Below, one piece after another: positions 51,039 to 63,930 of a DNA stretch of 64,000 nucleotides; the stretch's first letter is position 1, and each line of letters begins with the position of its first letter. The notes below the pieces were generated by a model. The model made no database searches. It was not told where the DNA came from and saw only the letters and a program-made list of their open reading frames with translations. The position numbers and the translations under genes were made by a program. Source of the stretch: Blastococcus sp. KM273128 (GTDB lineage: Bacteria; Actinomycetota; Actinomycetes; Mycobacteriales; Geodermatophilaceae); assembly GCF_021698975.1 (NCBI RefSeq), contig NZ_SSXA01000014.1, forward strand, positions 56,982 through 120,981, in the 5' to 3' direction.

Positions 51039-52736
51039 TCAGGCATCCGACAGCGGGGCGTCGAGGACCTCGCGCAGCCTGCCCGCCCCGCGCTCGCTCA
51101 CCGACAGGACGAAGCGCGCCTCGCGGCCGTCGAGCACCAGCTCACCGATCTGGTTGCCGAAGTAGGGCCCGGCCTGCTTCTCCCACTCCAGGCCCGCGGG
51201 CTCGGCGCCGACCCACCGCGCGAGCGCTTCCGTGAGCCGCCGGGCGCGCCGGCTCCAGCCGATGCGGAACGCCACCTTGATCGGGTGCGGTGCCTGGTTG
51301 TGCAGCGGGGAGACGGTCAGCTGGTGCACGCGCGAGGTCAGCCCGCCGGGTTCGACGACCTCGGCCGCGTAGGCGTGGTGGACGTCGCCGGAGAGGACCA
51401 GCGCCGTCGCCGGGGGCCGGCCGTGCTCGCCGCGGGCGACCGACAGCAGCGCCCGGCCCAGCCGGTCGAAGGAGTGCCCGAACGCCGCCCAGTGCTCGAG
51501 GTCGGCCAGCTGGCGCACCTGCTCGGCCAGCCGGCCCCGCCACCGGCCGTGGTGGCGCACGTTCAGGGTGGCGTTCCACCGCTCGAGCGAGTCGACGGCG
51601 TGCGGCAGCAGCCACGGCAGCGAGGTGCCGACGACGAGGTGCTCGACGCCGTCCTGCACGGCCTGGGCCATCGCGGCCTCGACCCAGCCGAACTCGTCGT
51701 CGTCGAGCATGCGGCGGCCGGTCTCCTCCAGCACCCGGCCGGCGCGGCTGTCGACCATCACGAGCCGCGCGTCGCCCCAGTGCCGCACGAAGCTCCAGCG
51801 CACGCTCGCCGGGTCGGCGTCGGCACGGACGGCCATCTCCCGGAGGATCGGCTCGGCGTCGACGGGGGCGCCCCCGGCGGCGTCCACGAGGTCCTGGACG
51901 GCGTGCCACACCTTGTTCTCGGCCAGCTCCTGCGGGCTGAGGTTGCCCAGGTGCTGGTAGACCCAGTAGCTGATCAGCCCGCCGGTGATCCGGCCGTTCC
52001 ACCACGGCTGGTCCCGCATCGTCCGCCGCCAGACGGCGGAGGTGTTCCAGTCGTCGACCATCTCGTGGTCGTCGAAGATCATCGACGACGGGATGGTGGA
52101 GAGCAGCCAGCGCACCTCCGGGTCCCGCCAGGACTCCAGGTAGAGGTGCGTGTACTCCTCGAAGTCCGCCACCTGCGCCTTCGGCGCCGACGCCCGCTGC
52201 CCGCGGTCGCGGCGGTGGACCAGCCGGCGGCGGGTCCGCTCGGTGAGCTCGTCGGCGTAGACCTGGTCACCGAGGAGCACCAGCGCGTCGGGCCACTCCT
52301 CCTCCGGCCGGGCGGCGAGCTGCCGGGCGTACAGGTCGAGGGCGTCGGGCGGGATGCCCTCGGACTCCTCGACGGTGCGGCCGCTGGCGTACCGGCACGA
52401 CCCGAAGGCCAGCCGGAAGGGGCCGGGCCGCCCGGGGGTGCGGATGCGGCTGGTCGGGAAGCCCGAGCCGGCCTGCGGCCAGACGAGGGCGCCGTCGAGC
52501 CGCACGTCGTAGGGCGTGGTGCTGCCGGGGGCGAGGTCCTCCACGAGCACCAGGGCGAAGTGGTGGCCGCCGACGGTGAAGGTGCGCGCCCGCCGCCCGA
52601 GGACGTCGACCTCGCAGGGGCGGTCGGTCTCCACCCAGACGGTGGCCGAGACGGGGTCCACGTGCCGCAGCAGGGGGCCCAGCACGAGGGCGGGGGAGGG
52701 TGGGTCGGACGGCGGCATGGGCACAGCCTCGCGCAT
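51039..52736 (-). CDS. PhoD-like alkaline phosphatase/phosphodiesterase
   Basis: 565 aa. N-terminal Fn3-like domain (LVLGPLLRHVDPVSATVWVE), then the PhoD catalytic domain: FRLAFGSCRY, LLGDQVYADEL, MIFDDHEMVDDWNTS, LSGDVHHAYAAEV, all metal- or phosphate-binding motifs. The usual Tat signal is absent, so it may act in the cytoplasm. The start may be ATG 52736 or the next Met (MPPSDPPSP). Possibly operonic with the EEP gene. Confidence 0.87.
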   Translation of the reverse strand: MREAVPMPPSDPPSPALVLGPLLRHVDPVSATVWVETDRPCEVDVLGRRARTFTVGGHHFALVLVEDLAPGSTTPYDVRLDGALVWPQAGSGFPTSRIRTPGRPGPFRLAFGSCRYASGRTVEESEGIPPDALDLYARQLAARPEEEWPDALVLLGDQVYADELTERTRRRLVHRRDRGQRASAPKAQVADFEEYTHLYLESWRDPEVRWLLSTIPSSMIFDDHEMVDDWNTSAVWRRTMRDQPWWNGRITGGLISYWVYQHLGNLSPQELAENKVWHAVQDLVDAAGGAPVDAEPILREMAVRADADPASVRWSFVRHWGDARLVMVDSRAGRVLEETGRRMLDDDEFGWVEAAMAQAVQDGVEHLVVGTSLPWLLPHAVDSLERWNATLNVRHHGRWRGRLAEQVRQLADLEHWAAFGHSFDRLGRALLSVARGEHGRPPATALVLSGDVHHAYAAEVVEPGGLTSRVHQLTVSPLHNQAPHPIKVAFRIGWSRRARRLTEALARWVGAEPAGLEWEKQAGPYFGNQIGELVLDGREARFVLSVSERGAGRLREVLDAPLSDA

Positions 52737-52804
52737 CCGGCCCGGCGTGCGGGTACCCGCCGTCCCGGAGGTGCTCCGGGGGGCGGTGCTGGAAGACTCG
52801 CGGC

Positions 52805-54019
52805 ATGGAATTCGTGCTGATCGCGATCGCGATCCTGGTCGTGGCGCTGATCCTCGGGGTCAGCCTCCTCGTCGGCCGCGGCAGGCGGACCACGCGTCTC
52901 GACGACGACGCCGCCAGCGGCACGACGCTGACCAGGCCGCGGCCCCCCGCACCCCCGGCGCCGCGGCCCACGGGCGCCACCGCGTCGGGTCAGGGCCTCC
53001 AGGACCAGCCCGACGCGGTCGTCCCCGACGCGCCGCCCACGGTCGAGCTGCCCCCGGCCGAGCCCGAGCCGGGGCTGGTGTTCGACCAGCCGGCCCCCTC
53101 GGCCGGCCGGCTGGTCAGGCTGCGCTCGCGGCTGGCCCGGTCGCAGTCCTCGCTCGGCCGCGGCCTGCTCACGGTGCTGGCCCGGGAGAAGCTGACCGAG
53201 GACGACTGGGAGGAGATCGAGGAGACCCTGCTCGCCGCCGACGTGGGCGTCTCCGCGACGACCCAGATCGTCGAGCGGCTGCGCACCCAGTCGATGGTGC
53301 TGGCCACCGCGTCGGGCGCCGAGCTGCGCGAGCTGCTGGTCGACAACCTCGCCGCCGTCCTGGGCCCGGACCTCGACCGGTCGCTGGGCACGTCGCGGCA
53401 CGAGGGCCGGCCCGGCGTGGTGCTGGTCGTGGGCGTCAACGGCGCCGGGAAGACCACCACCGTCGGCAAGCTCGCCCGCGTGCTCGTCGGCGACGGCAAG
53501 AGCGTGATCCTGGGTGCGGCCGACACCTTCCGCGCAGCCGCCGCCGACCAGCTGGAGACCTGGGGCGAGCGGGTGGGCGTGCTGACCGTCCGCGGCCGCG
53601 AGGGCGGCGACCCCGCCGCGGTGGCGTTCGAGGCGGTCCGCACCGGCGTCGAGGCCGAGGTGGACACCGTCGTCGTCGACACCGCGGGCCGGCTGCACAC
53701 CAAGTCCGGGCTCATGGACGAGCTGGGCAAGGTGAAGCGGGTCGTGGAGAAGCAGTCGCCGGTCACCGAGGTGCTGCTGGTGCTCGACGCCACCACCGGC
53801 CAGAACGGCGTCGTGCAGGCCCGGGTGTTCACCGAGGCGGTCGAGGTCACCGGCGTGGTGCTCACCAAGCTCGACGGCACCGCCAAGGGCGGCATCGTCG
53901 TCCGGGTGCAGCAGGAGCTGGGCATCCCGGTGAAGCTGATCGGCCTGGGGGAGGGCCCCGACGACCTCGCGCCGTTCGAGCCGCGGGTGTTCGCCGAGGG
54001 GCTGGTCGGCGAGGGGTGA
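52805..54019 (+). CDS. ftsY: Signal recognition particle receptor FtsY
   Basis: Membrane-bound SRP receptor GTPase. 404 aa: one N-terminal membrane helix (about 3-24, EFVLIAIAILVVALILGVSL), a Pro-rich linker, then the NG domain with GVNGAGKTTTVGKLA near residue 210, DTFRAAAADQLETWGERVGV, VVVDTAGRLHTKSGLM and TKLDGTAKGG. ATG 52805. Normally next to smc; displaced here by the island plus two genes. ffh lies 5 kb downstream. Confidence 0.96.
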   Translation: MEFVLIAIAILVVALILGVSLLVGRGRRTTRLDDDAASGTTLTRPRPPAPPAPRPTGATASGQGLQDQPDAVVPDAPPTVELPPAEPEPGLVFDQPAPSAGRLVRLRSRLARSQSSLGRGLLTVLAREKLTEDDWEEIEETLLAADVGVSATTQIVERLRTQSMVLATASGAELRELLVDNLAAVLGPDLDRSLGTSRHEGRPGVVLVVGVNGAGKTTTVGKLARVLVGDGKSVILGAADTFRAAAADQLETWGERVGVLTVRGREGGDPAAVAFEAVRTGVEAEVDTVVVDTAGRLHTKSGLMDELGKVKRVVEKQSPVTEVLLVLDATTGQNGVVQARVFTEAVEVTGVVLTKLDGTAKGGIVVRVQQELGIPVKLIGLGEGPDDLAPFEPRVFAEGLVGEG

Positions 54020-54103
54020 GCCCCTCGGTCGGTGGGTGAGGGAGGGCGTCCGGGCGGGTGCGCAACACGGACGCAACGCGAGGGCGGGACACGCGGCGAG
54101 GAG

Positions 54104-54142
54104 TTCACGCCCGTGAAACGCGGCGCCGACATCGTCGGAAAC
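54104..54142 (+). promoter_or_regulatory. Probable GlnR box upstream of amt-glnB-glnD
   Basis: TTCAC-n6-GAAAC-n6-CCGAC-n7-GAAAC resembles the actinobacterial GlnR consensus (gTnAC-n6-GaAAC repeated), with two clean GAAAC half-sites 23 bp apart. It sits 100 bp before amt, the gene most consistently activated by GlnR under nitrogen limitation. The last spacer is 1 nt off. The rest of the 54020-54242 gap shows only the amt SD (AGGAGG). Confidence 0.6.
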
Positions 54143-54160
54143 ACGCGCCCGGCACGGTGA

Positions 54161-55912
<1,752 letters not shown>

Positions 55913-56012
55913 GCGAGCGTTCCGCGAGCAGCTCGACGGCGTCGGCCGGGGTGGTGGGGTCACCCGCCCCCCGGCCGGCGCCTTTCCATCCGGGCCGTAC
56001 CGAGGGGGAGAC

Positions 56013-58385
56013 GTGCTGGACACCGATGCGCTGGCGGAGCTGCCGCGCGCGGAGCGGGTCGAGGCCCTGGACGCGTGGCTGGCCGGGCTGCTGGCGGACG
56101 CCGTGGGGGGCACCCCGCCCGCCCGGTCCCGGCGCGGCGGCCCGCCGCCCCGCACGGGCACCGACGGCCTGGCCCTCGTCGCCGTCGGCAGCCTCGGCCG
56201 CCGGGAGCTGCCGCCGCACGGCGACCTTGACCTGGTGCTGGTCCACGAGGACCGGCCGGAGGTCGCCGCCGTCGCCGACGCCCTCTGGTACCCGGTGTGG
56301 GACGCCGGCCTGCGGCTGGACCACTCGGTGCGGTCGGTCACCGAGGCGGTGGGCGTCGCCTCCACCGACGTGAAGGCCGGCCTGGGCCTCCTGGACGCGC
56401 GGCTGGTCGCCGGCGACGCGGGCCTCGCCGCGCGGCTGCGCACCGCCACGCTGGCCAGCTGGCGGCAGCACGCCGTCCGGCTGCTGCCGCAGCTGCGCGA
56501 CCTGCGCCGCGACCGCGCCCGCCGGCTCGGCGAGCTCGCCTTCCTGCTCGAGCCCGACCTCAAGGAGGCCTACGGCGGGCTGCGCGAGGGGCAGGTGCTG
56601 CGCGCCGCGGCCGCCGCCCAGCTCGCCGACGAGCCCGCCGCCGAGGTCGAGCAGGCCTACGCGTTCCTCCTCGACGTGCGCGACGAGCTGCGCCGGCGGT
56701 CGGGGCGGGCGGCCGACGTGCTGGTGCGCCAGGAGCAGCGGGCGATCGCCGCCGCGCTCGGCCTGGCCGACGAGGACGCCCTGCTGCGCGAGGTCAGCCT
56801 CGCCGGGCGCCGGCTGGCCTTCGTCGCCGACGAGACCTGGCGGCGGGTGGAGGCCGGGCTGGTCCGGCGCCCCCGCGGCCGCTACCGCCGGGTGCGCCGC
56901 GAGCCGCTGGCCGACGGCGTCGTCCGGCAGGGCGACGAGGTGGTGCTGGCGCGGGACGCGCGCCCCGCCGCCGACCCCGGGCTGGTCCTGCGGGCGGCGG
57001 CCGCCGCGGCGCGGGCCGACCTGCTGCTCTCGCCGTACACGCTGAAGGTGCTCGCGGTGCACAGCCCGCCGATGCCCGAGCCGTGGCCGGCCGAGGCGCG
57101 GTGGTCCTTCCTGCGCGTGCTGGCCAGCGGTCGCTCGGCGGTGCCGGTGCTGGAGCAGCTGGACCAGGAGGGGCTGCTGGCGCGGCTGCTGCCGGAGTGG
57201 GACCGGGTCCGCTCGCTGCCCCAGCGCCACCCGTGGCACCGGTTCACCGTCGACCGGCACCTCATCGAGGCGGCCGCGGCCGCCGCCGAGCTCACCCGCG
57301 ACGTCGACCGGCCCGACCTGCTGCTGGTCGCCTCGCTGCTGCACGACATCGGCAAGGGCTGGCCGGGCGACCACAGCGTGGTGGGGGAGCCGGTCGCGGC
57401 CGCGATCGGTGCCCGCATGGGCTTCACCGAGGACGACGTCGCCACGCTGGGCACCCTGGTCCGCCACCACCTGCTCCTCCCGGCGACGGCGACCCGGCGG
57501 GACATCGACGACCCCGCCACCATCGAGCGGGTGGCCGCCACCATCGGGCGCGACGCCTCGGTGCTCCAGCTGCTGCACGCGCTGGCCCAGGCCGACGGCG
57601 CGGCGACCAGCGCGTCGGCCTGGTCGCCCTGGAAGGCGCACCTGGTCGCGGCGCTGGTCGCCCGGGTGCAGGCCGAGCTCGGCGGCACGCCGTTGCCGGC
57701 GCCCGAGCCCGTGCTGCACCCGGCCCCCCGCGCCCAGGCGACGGTGCAGGTGCCCGGGCTCCCGGGAGCGACGCGCGGGGTGACGGTCGCCATCGAGGAG
57801 GTGGCCGACGGGCAGCAGGTGACGATCGGCGCCCCCGACCGGCCCGGTCTGCTCAGCACCTGCGCGGGTGTGCTCGCCCTCAACCAGCTCGACGTGCGGG
57901 CGGCGAAGATGACCGTGGCCGACGGGTACGCGACCGGCGTCTACTCGGTGCGGCCGCGGTTCGGCCGGGCGCCGGTGCCCGAGATCCTCGCCGACGGCGT
58001 GCGGGCCGCCCTGGACGGCACGTTGCGGCTGGCCGAGCGCCTGCGCCAGCGGGAGGCCGACTACCGCCAGGAGGCCCGGTCGGCGCCGCCGCGCATCTCC
58101 TGGCACAACCACGAGGTCAGCGGGCGGGCCACCGGCATCGTCGAGGTGCGGGCCGGTGACCGGGCGGGGCTGCTCTACCGGCTGACGGCGGCGATCGCGG
58201 CGGAGGGGCTCGACGTCACGTCGGCCCGCATCGAGACCCTCGGGGCGGACGCGGTCGACTGCTTCTACGTCGCCAACCCCTCGGGCTCCCCGGTGGACCA
58301 GGGGCAGCGGGAGCGGGTGGACGCGGCGCTCGTCGCGGCCACCCGTGGTCCGGCGGTGGCGGTGGGGACCGACACGCCGTCCTGA
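56013..58385 (+). CDS. glnD: PII nucleotidyltransferase/deadenylylase GlnD
   Basis: 790 aa from GTG 56013, which has GAGGGGGAG just upstream; an earlier in-frame start at 55887, inside glnB, would add 42 poor-quality residues. Domains: nucleotidyltransferase AVGSLGRRELPPHGDLDLVLVHED (Asp pair kept), HD hydrolase LLVASLLHDIGKG, and two C-terminal ACT domains (TIGAPDRPGLLSTCAGVLAL; VRAGDRAGLLYRLTAAIAAE). Modifies and demodifies PII in response to nitrogen status. Confidence 0.93.
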   Translation: MLDTDALAELPRAERVEALDAWLAGLLADAVGGTPPARSRRGGPPPRTGTDGLALVAVGSLGRRELPPHGDLDLVLVHEDRPEVAAVADALWYPVWDAGLRLDHSVRSVTEAVGVASTDVKAGLGLLDARLVAGDAGLAARLRTATLASWRQHAVRLLPQLRDLRRDRARRLGELAFLLEPDLKEAYGGLREGQVLRAAAAAQLADEPAAEVEQAYAFLLDVRDELRRRSGRAADVLVRQEQRAIAAALGLADEDALLREVSLAGRRLAFVADETWRRVEAGLVRRPRGRYRRVRREPLADGVVRQGDEVVLARDARPAADPGLVLRAAAAAARADLLLSPYTLKVLAVHSPPMPEPWPAEARWSFLRVLASGRSAVPVLEQLDQEGLLARLLPEWDRVRSLPQRHPWHRFTVDRHLIEAAAAAAELTRDVDRPDLLLVASLLHDIGKGWPGDHSVVGEPVAAAIGARMGFTEDDVATLGTLVRHHLLLPATATRRDIDDPATIERVAATIGRDASVLQLLHALAQADGAATSASAWSPWKAHLVAALVARVQAELGGTPLPAPEPVLHPAPRAQATVQVPGLPGATRGVTVAIEEVADGQQVTIGAPDRPGLLSTCAGVLALNQLDVRAAKMTVADGYATGVYSVRPRFGRAPVPEILADGVRAALDGTLRLAERLRQREADYRQEARSAPPRISWHNHEVSGRATGIVEVRAGDRAGLLYRLTAAIAAEGLDVTSARIETLGADAVDCFYVANPSGSPVDQGQRERVDAALVAATRGPAVAVGTDTPS

Positions 58386-58468
58386 GCTACGCGGTTCTGT
58401 CGGAGGTCCGTGCGACGGTCGGGTGGGATCGGGACGGACCGGTCCCACCGGCCGAGAGGAGCCTGCTC

Positions 58469-58660
58469 GTGGACAGCCGCCACTGGCCCTGCCCGTCCTG
58501 CGGGGACGACCGCGCCTTCGTGCAGCCGCCGTGCGCCGACGGCCACACCGAGGACGGCGGCGAGTGCCCCGAGTGGGCCTGCGCCGACTGCGGCGCGGCA
58601 CTGGTGGTCGGCGACGTGCTCGCCGTCGCCACCGGCACGGGAGCCCGCCGCGCCGCCTGA
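58469..58660 (+). CDS. Small zinc-ribbon protein
   Basis: 63 aa. Two CxxC pairs, CPSCGDD (8-11) and CADCGAAL (38-41), form a probable zinc ribbon; another Cys pair (PPCADGH, GECPEW) lies between. GTG 58469 has GAGAGGAG 7 nt upstream. No family name is recognised. Sits between glnD and ffh. Confidence 0.7.
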   Translation: MDSRHWPCPSCGDDRAFVQPPCADGHTEDGGECPEWACADCGAALVVGDVLAVATGTGARRAA

Positions 58661-58788
58661 GACGACGCCCGCTGCGGTCGGCAGGCCCGCGGCAGCACCC
58701 TGCGGGAGGGCCGCCGGCTCCTCGCCACTCGATACGCTGGGGTGAGGTGGCGCGGCGAGCCCGTGCCCGTGACTTCTGAGGACGTGCT

Positions 58789-60359
<1,571 letters not shown>

Positions 60360-60363
<4 letters not shown>

Positions 60364-61445
60364 GCGCCCCCGCCCTGCACCTCTCCGGTGTGGTGCTGCC
60401 CGAGGGGGAGCACCGCGACGTCTGGGTCCGCGACGGGCGGTTCACCTTCGAGCCGGTGCCCGGTGCGGAGACGGTCAGCCGCGGCGGCTGGCTGCTGCCG
60501 GGCCTGGTCGACGCGCACTGCCACGTCGGCATCGCCCGCGGTGGCGGGCACGTCGAGGACATCGCCCACGCCCGGCAGCAGGCGCTGACCGAGCGGGACG
60601 CCGGGGTGCTGGCGCTGCGCGACTGCGGCTCACCGGTCGACACCCGGGAGCTGGACGGCGACCCTGAGCTGCCGACGATCATCCGGGCCGGGCGGCACAT
60701 CGCCCGCACCCGCCGGTACATCCCCGGGCTGGGCGTCGAGGTCGAGCCGGAGGACCTGGTCGAGCAGACCCGCGTGCAGGCCCGCCGTGGCGACGGCTGG
60801 GTGAAGCTCGTCGGCGACTGGATCGACCGCTCGGTCGGCGACCTGGCGCCGGAGTGGCCGGCCGACGTCGTCGCCGCGGCGATCGCCGCCGCGCACGAGG
60901 AGGGTGCCCGGGTCACCGCGCACACCTTCGGCACCGACGCCCTGCCCGCGCTGATCGAGGCCGGCATCGACTGCATCGAGCACGGCACGGGGCTCACCGA
61001 GGAGCTGATCGGCGAGATGGCCCGCCGGGGGACCGCCGTCGTCCCGACGCTGGTCAACGTGGAGAACTTCCCGGGCTTCGCCGCGGCGGGGGAGAAGAAG
61101 TTCCCGACCTACGCCAGCACCATGCGGCGGCTGTACGCGAACTCCGGCGCCGTCGTGCGGGCCGCGTTCGAGGCGGGCGTGCCGGTGTTCGCCGGCACCG
61201 ACGCCGGCGGCGGCATCGACCACGGCGTCATCGCCGACGAGATCCGCGCGCTCTGCCAGGCCGGCATCCCGGCCGAGGCGGCGCTGGCCGCCGGCTCGTG
61301 GCGAGCCCGGGAGTGGCTGGGCCTGCGCTGCATCGAGGAGGGGGCGACGGCCGACGTCGTCGTCTACGACACCGACCCGCGCGCCGACCTCGACACGCTG
61401 CAGCGGCCGCAGCGCACCGTCCTGCGCGGGCGCGTCGTCGCCTGA
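60360..61445 (+). CDS. Metal-dependent amidohydrolase
   Basis: 361 aa, TIM-barrel amidohydrolase: DAHCHVGI (metal HxH), WVKLVGDW (bridging Lys), VTAHTFGTDAL, CIEHGTGL, and FAGTDAGGGIDHG (metal Asp). Imidazolonepropionase/dipeptidase-like, substrate unknown. GTGA overlap with ffh. Its orthologue follows ffh in M. tuberculosis too (Rv2915c). Confidence 0.87.
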
Positions 61446-61458
61446 GGTCCCGCCGCCC

Positions 61459-62988
61459 TCAGTTGATGCAGCCGGTGTCGGCGGCGGTGCGGGCGTCCTC
61501 GCCCTCGGCCGGTGCCGACGGCGGCTGCGCGGTCACGGCCTCGCCGACGCCGTTGAAGTCCGCGCCGAGCACGAGCTGCACGGTGCCCGGCTCGGCGTCG
61601 TCGACGACCCGCACGACCGCACCGGGGACGACGGCGGCGAGCGCGGCGGCCAGCGCCTCGTCACCCGCGGCGTGCCGGATCTCGGTCTGCTCGTAGCCGG
61701 AGCTGTCGGCGTTGCCGGTGGAGACGACGGGGAAGCCGCCGTCCTCGAGCTCGGCCTGCGCGTCCGCCGCCAGCCCGCCCGTGCCCGACCCGTTGAAGAC
61801 CGCGACCGGGACGTCGGCGGGGTCGGCGGCCTCCGGCGGCGCGGCGTCCTCGGCGGGGGCCTCCTCCGGCTCGGACGACAGCTCGGCGAAGAAGCGCTCC
61901 AGGGTCGCCTCGTCCTCGAGCCGGACGATCGAGGCGGCACCCTCCCGGTCGATCCCGAGGTTGGGCACGGTCTGGAACTCGATGCTGCCCGTGGTCACCG
62001 ACTGCATCTGCTCGGCGAGCTGCAGCAGGTTCAGGTCCTGGTCCACCGTGAGCGACTCCGCGGCGGCCTGCACGAGCTGGCGCTGCTTGCCGAGGTCGAG
62101 CAGCACGTCCTCGGAGAGCATCTTGCGCAGCACGCCGGCGATGAAGACCTGCTGCCGGACGATGCGGTCGAAGTCGCCCCCGGGCAGCCCGTGGCGCTGG
62201 CGCACGAACTTCAGCGCGTCTGCGCCGCTGATCGTCTGGGGGCCGGCCGGGAAGAACGCGCCGGACCACTCGCGGTCGTCGACGGCCTCGCAGAGGTTCA
62301 CCTCGACGCCGCCCACGACGCTGGAGAGCTCGAAGAAGCCCAGCAGGTCCACCTCGGCGTAGTGGTCGATCTGCAGCCCGGTGAGCCGGCTGATCGTCTG
62401 CACGAGCAGCTGCGCCCCGGCCGCCTCGCGCGCGGCCTCGCTCCCGGCCTCGGCGTTCGTGTAGCCGTAGGCGTAGGCGGCGTTCAGCTTGTCCTCGCCG
62501 TGGCCCGGGATCTCCACCCACGAGTCGCGCGGGAACGAGACGAACGAGGCGCGCGACCCGTCCGCGGGCACGTGCACCAGGATGATCGTGTCAGTGTTGA
62601 TGCCGGAGTCGGTGCCGGCGTTGAGCTCGGCCAGCTGCTCCTCGGTCAGGCTGCTGCGGCTGTCGTTGCCGACCAGCAGCAGGTTCATCGCCTCGCCGTC
62701 GCCGTCGTTGCCCTCGGTGGGGATGGCGTCGGTGCGGTTCACCGTCGCGTCGGCGACCCGGCCGAGGTACCAGCCCCAGCCCGAGCCCGCCAGCAGCAGC
62801 ACCGAGAGCAGCCCGGCGACGACCCGGCTGCCGAGGACGAGGCGGCGCCGGCCGGCCGGCTCGCGCAGCCCGGCCGGGCTGGACCCGGTCCGCTGGCGCG
62901 GGCGCCCGCCGGCGCGCGGGTCGAGGCGCGGGGGGAGCGGCCGGGCGCCCTGCTGGTCGCGGTCTCGGCCCACTGGTTCCTCGCTCAC
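61459..62988 (-). CDS. LytR-CpsA-Psr family wall-polymer ligase
   Basis: 509 aa. A basic cytoplasmic N-terminus, one membrane helix (about 50-72), an LCP domain (NLLLVGNDSRSSL; ASFVSFPRDSWVEIPGHGED; ADALKFVRQRHGLPGGDFDR with catalytic arginines) and a C-terminal LytR_C domain (VAVFNGSGTGGLAADAQAEL). LCP enzymes attach polymers such as arabinogalactan or teichoic-type chains to peptidoglycan. GTG 62988. Convergent with the amidohydrolase. Confidence 0.9.
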   Translation of the reverse strand: MSEEPVGRDRDQQGARPLPPRLDPRAGGRPRQRTGSSPAGLREPAGRRRLVLGSRVVAGLLSVLLLAGSGWGWYLGRVADATVNRTDAIPTEGNDGDGEAMNLLLVGNDSRSSLTEEQLAELNAGTDSGINTDTIILVHVPADGSRASFVSFPRDSWVEIPGHGEDKLNAAYAYGYTNAEAGSEAAREAAGAQLLVQTISRLTGLQIDHYAEVDLLGFFELSSVVGGVEVNLCEAVDDREWSGAFFPAGPQTISGADALKFVRQRHGLPGGDFDRIVRQQVFIAGVLRKMLSEDVLLDLGKQRQLVQAAAESLTVDQDLNLLQLAEQMQSVTTGSIEFQTVPNLGIDREGAASIVRLEDEATLERFFAELSSEPEEAPAEDAAPPEAADPADVPVAVFNGSGTGGLAADAQAELEDGGFPVVSTGNADSSGYEQTEIRHAAGDEALAAALAAVVPGAVVRVVDDAEPGTVQLVLGADFNGVGEAVTAQPPSAPAEGEDARTAADTGCIN

Positions 62989-63110
62989 GCCGGTCGGCCC
63001 CGCGGCGGGGCGGTGGATGCGCCTCTGACCGGCCCGATCGTAGCCAGGTCGGACGGGCGGGGGAGCGGTCGCGAGGTGCCGACCGGGCGCCGGCGCTGTT
63101 GACTCGTCGC

Positions 63111-63281
63111 ATGGTCACCCCGATCCCGGAGCCCGACCGCCCGCTCGACCCGGCCGAGCCCGTGCCCGACGACCCCGGTGAGCTGCTGCCCGACACCCCG
63201 GACACGCTGCCGCCCGCGCCGGTCGAGCCCTCGCCCGACGACCCGGGTGGCGACCCGGGTGGGGTGCCCGAACCGGCCTGA
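63111..63281 (+). CDS. Small acidic proline-rich protein
   Basis: 56 aa from ATG 63111, almost entirely Pro, Asp, Glu and Gly (MVTPIPEPDRPLDPAEPVPD and onward). No SD or signal peptide. Low complexity, predicted disordered. It could be a real small gene or a chance frame in GC-rich DNA. Confidence 0.4.
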   Translation: MVTPIPEPDRPLDPAEPVPDDPGELLPDTPDTLPPAPVEPSPDDPGGDPGGVPEPA

Positions 63282-63501
63282 CCGTCGCGTCGCCTGCTCT
63301 CGCGGTATGCCGCCTGGGGCATCCCCGGCTGCCGCGCGGCATGGCGGGCGGCCGAGCCCGGCCGCTGTTCGAATCGGCACTGAACAGTCTGTAACGATAT
63401 GGATACTCCCTGTCGTAGATTGACCTATCCGGCTCCCTGACCTGCGAGTTTCTCGCTGCTTGATCGCGTGCGTCGGCATGCGGCCTGAAGAGGGAGCTCT
63501 C

Positions 63502-63930
63502 GTGACGGTCTGTCCTGGACATCAGCCAGTCAGTCGCTGGCGGATGCGGGGAGCCCTAGGATTGGTTCTAGCGGCGGCGCTCGGCGTGAGCCTGTTGGAG
63601 GCCGCCCCGGCCCAGGCCGCGCCGGCGCCAGACACGGCGTTGGCGCGTGGTGCATTCGAGGGTCAGTCCGACGACGCTGTTCCGGTTCCGTCTGCGCCCG
63701 AGCCTCGTGCGGAGGAGATGGCCAGCGAGGCGGTCGACGAAGTTCCGCCAGCCCTTCCATACGCGCCTGACCTACCGGAATTCCCGGAGGGAGAGGTCGA
63801 GGAGCGTGATCTAGCAGAGCTGACCGCTGCGCTGCGGAAGGCGGAGCGTACCGGCAGGTCCATCGAGTTGGAGTCGGAGACGACGGAGACATCGATCAGT
63901 TTCGCTCAGCCCCGATCCACCATCGAATAG
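63502..63930 (+). CDS. Secreted protein, possibly the truncated N-terminus of a larger wall or RHS-type protein
   Basis: 142 aa. GTG 63502 has AGAGGGAG 7 nt upstream. Signal peptide: MRGALGLVLAAALGVSLLEA then APAQA. The mature part is acidic (DLPEFPEGEVEERDLAEL), ending ERTGRSIELESETTETSISF...STIE before TAG 63928. That last segment resembles the start of a beta-rich domain seen early in large DNRLRE/RHS-type secreted proteins. The +1 frame after the stop stays open to the window edge (GVWLRVGKHECPSDQGRCGL), so a frameshift is possible. The preceding 63282-63501 stretch is AT-richer and probably holds its promoter. Confidence 0.55.
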   Translation: MTVCPGHQPVSRWRMRGALGLVLAAALGVSLLEAAPAQAAPAPDTALARGAFEGQSDDAVPVPSAPEPRAEEMASEAVDEVPPALPYAPDLPEFPEGEVEERDLAELTAALRKAERTGRSIELESETTETSISFAQPRSTIE

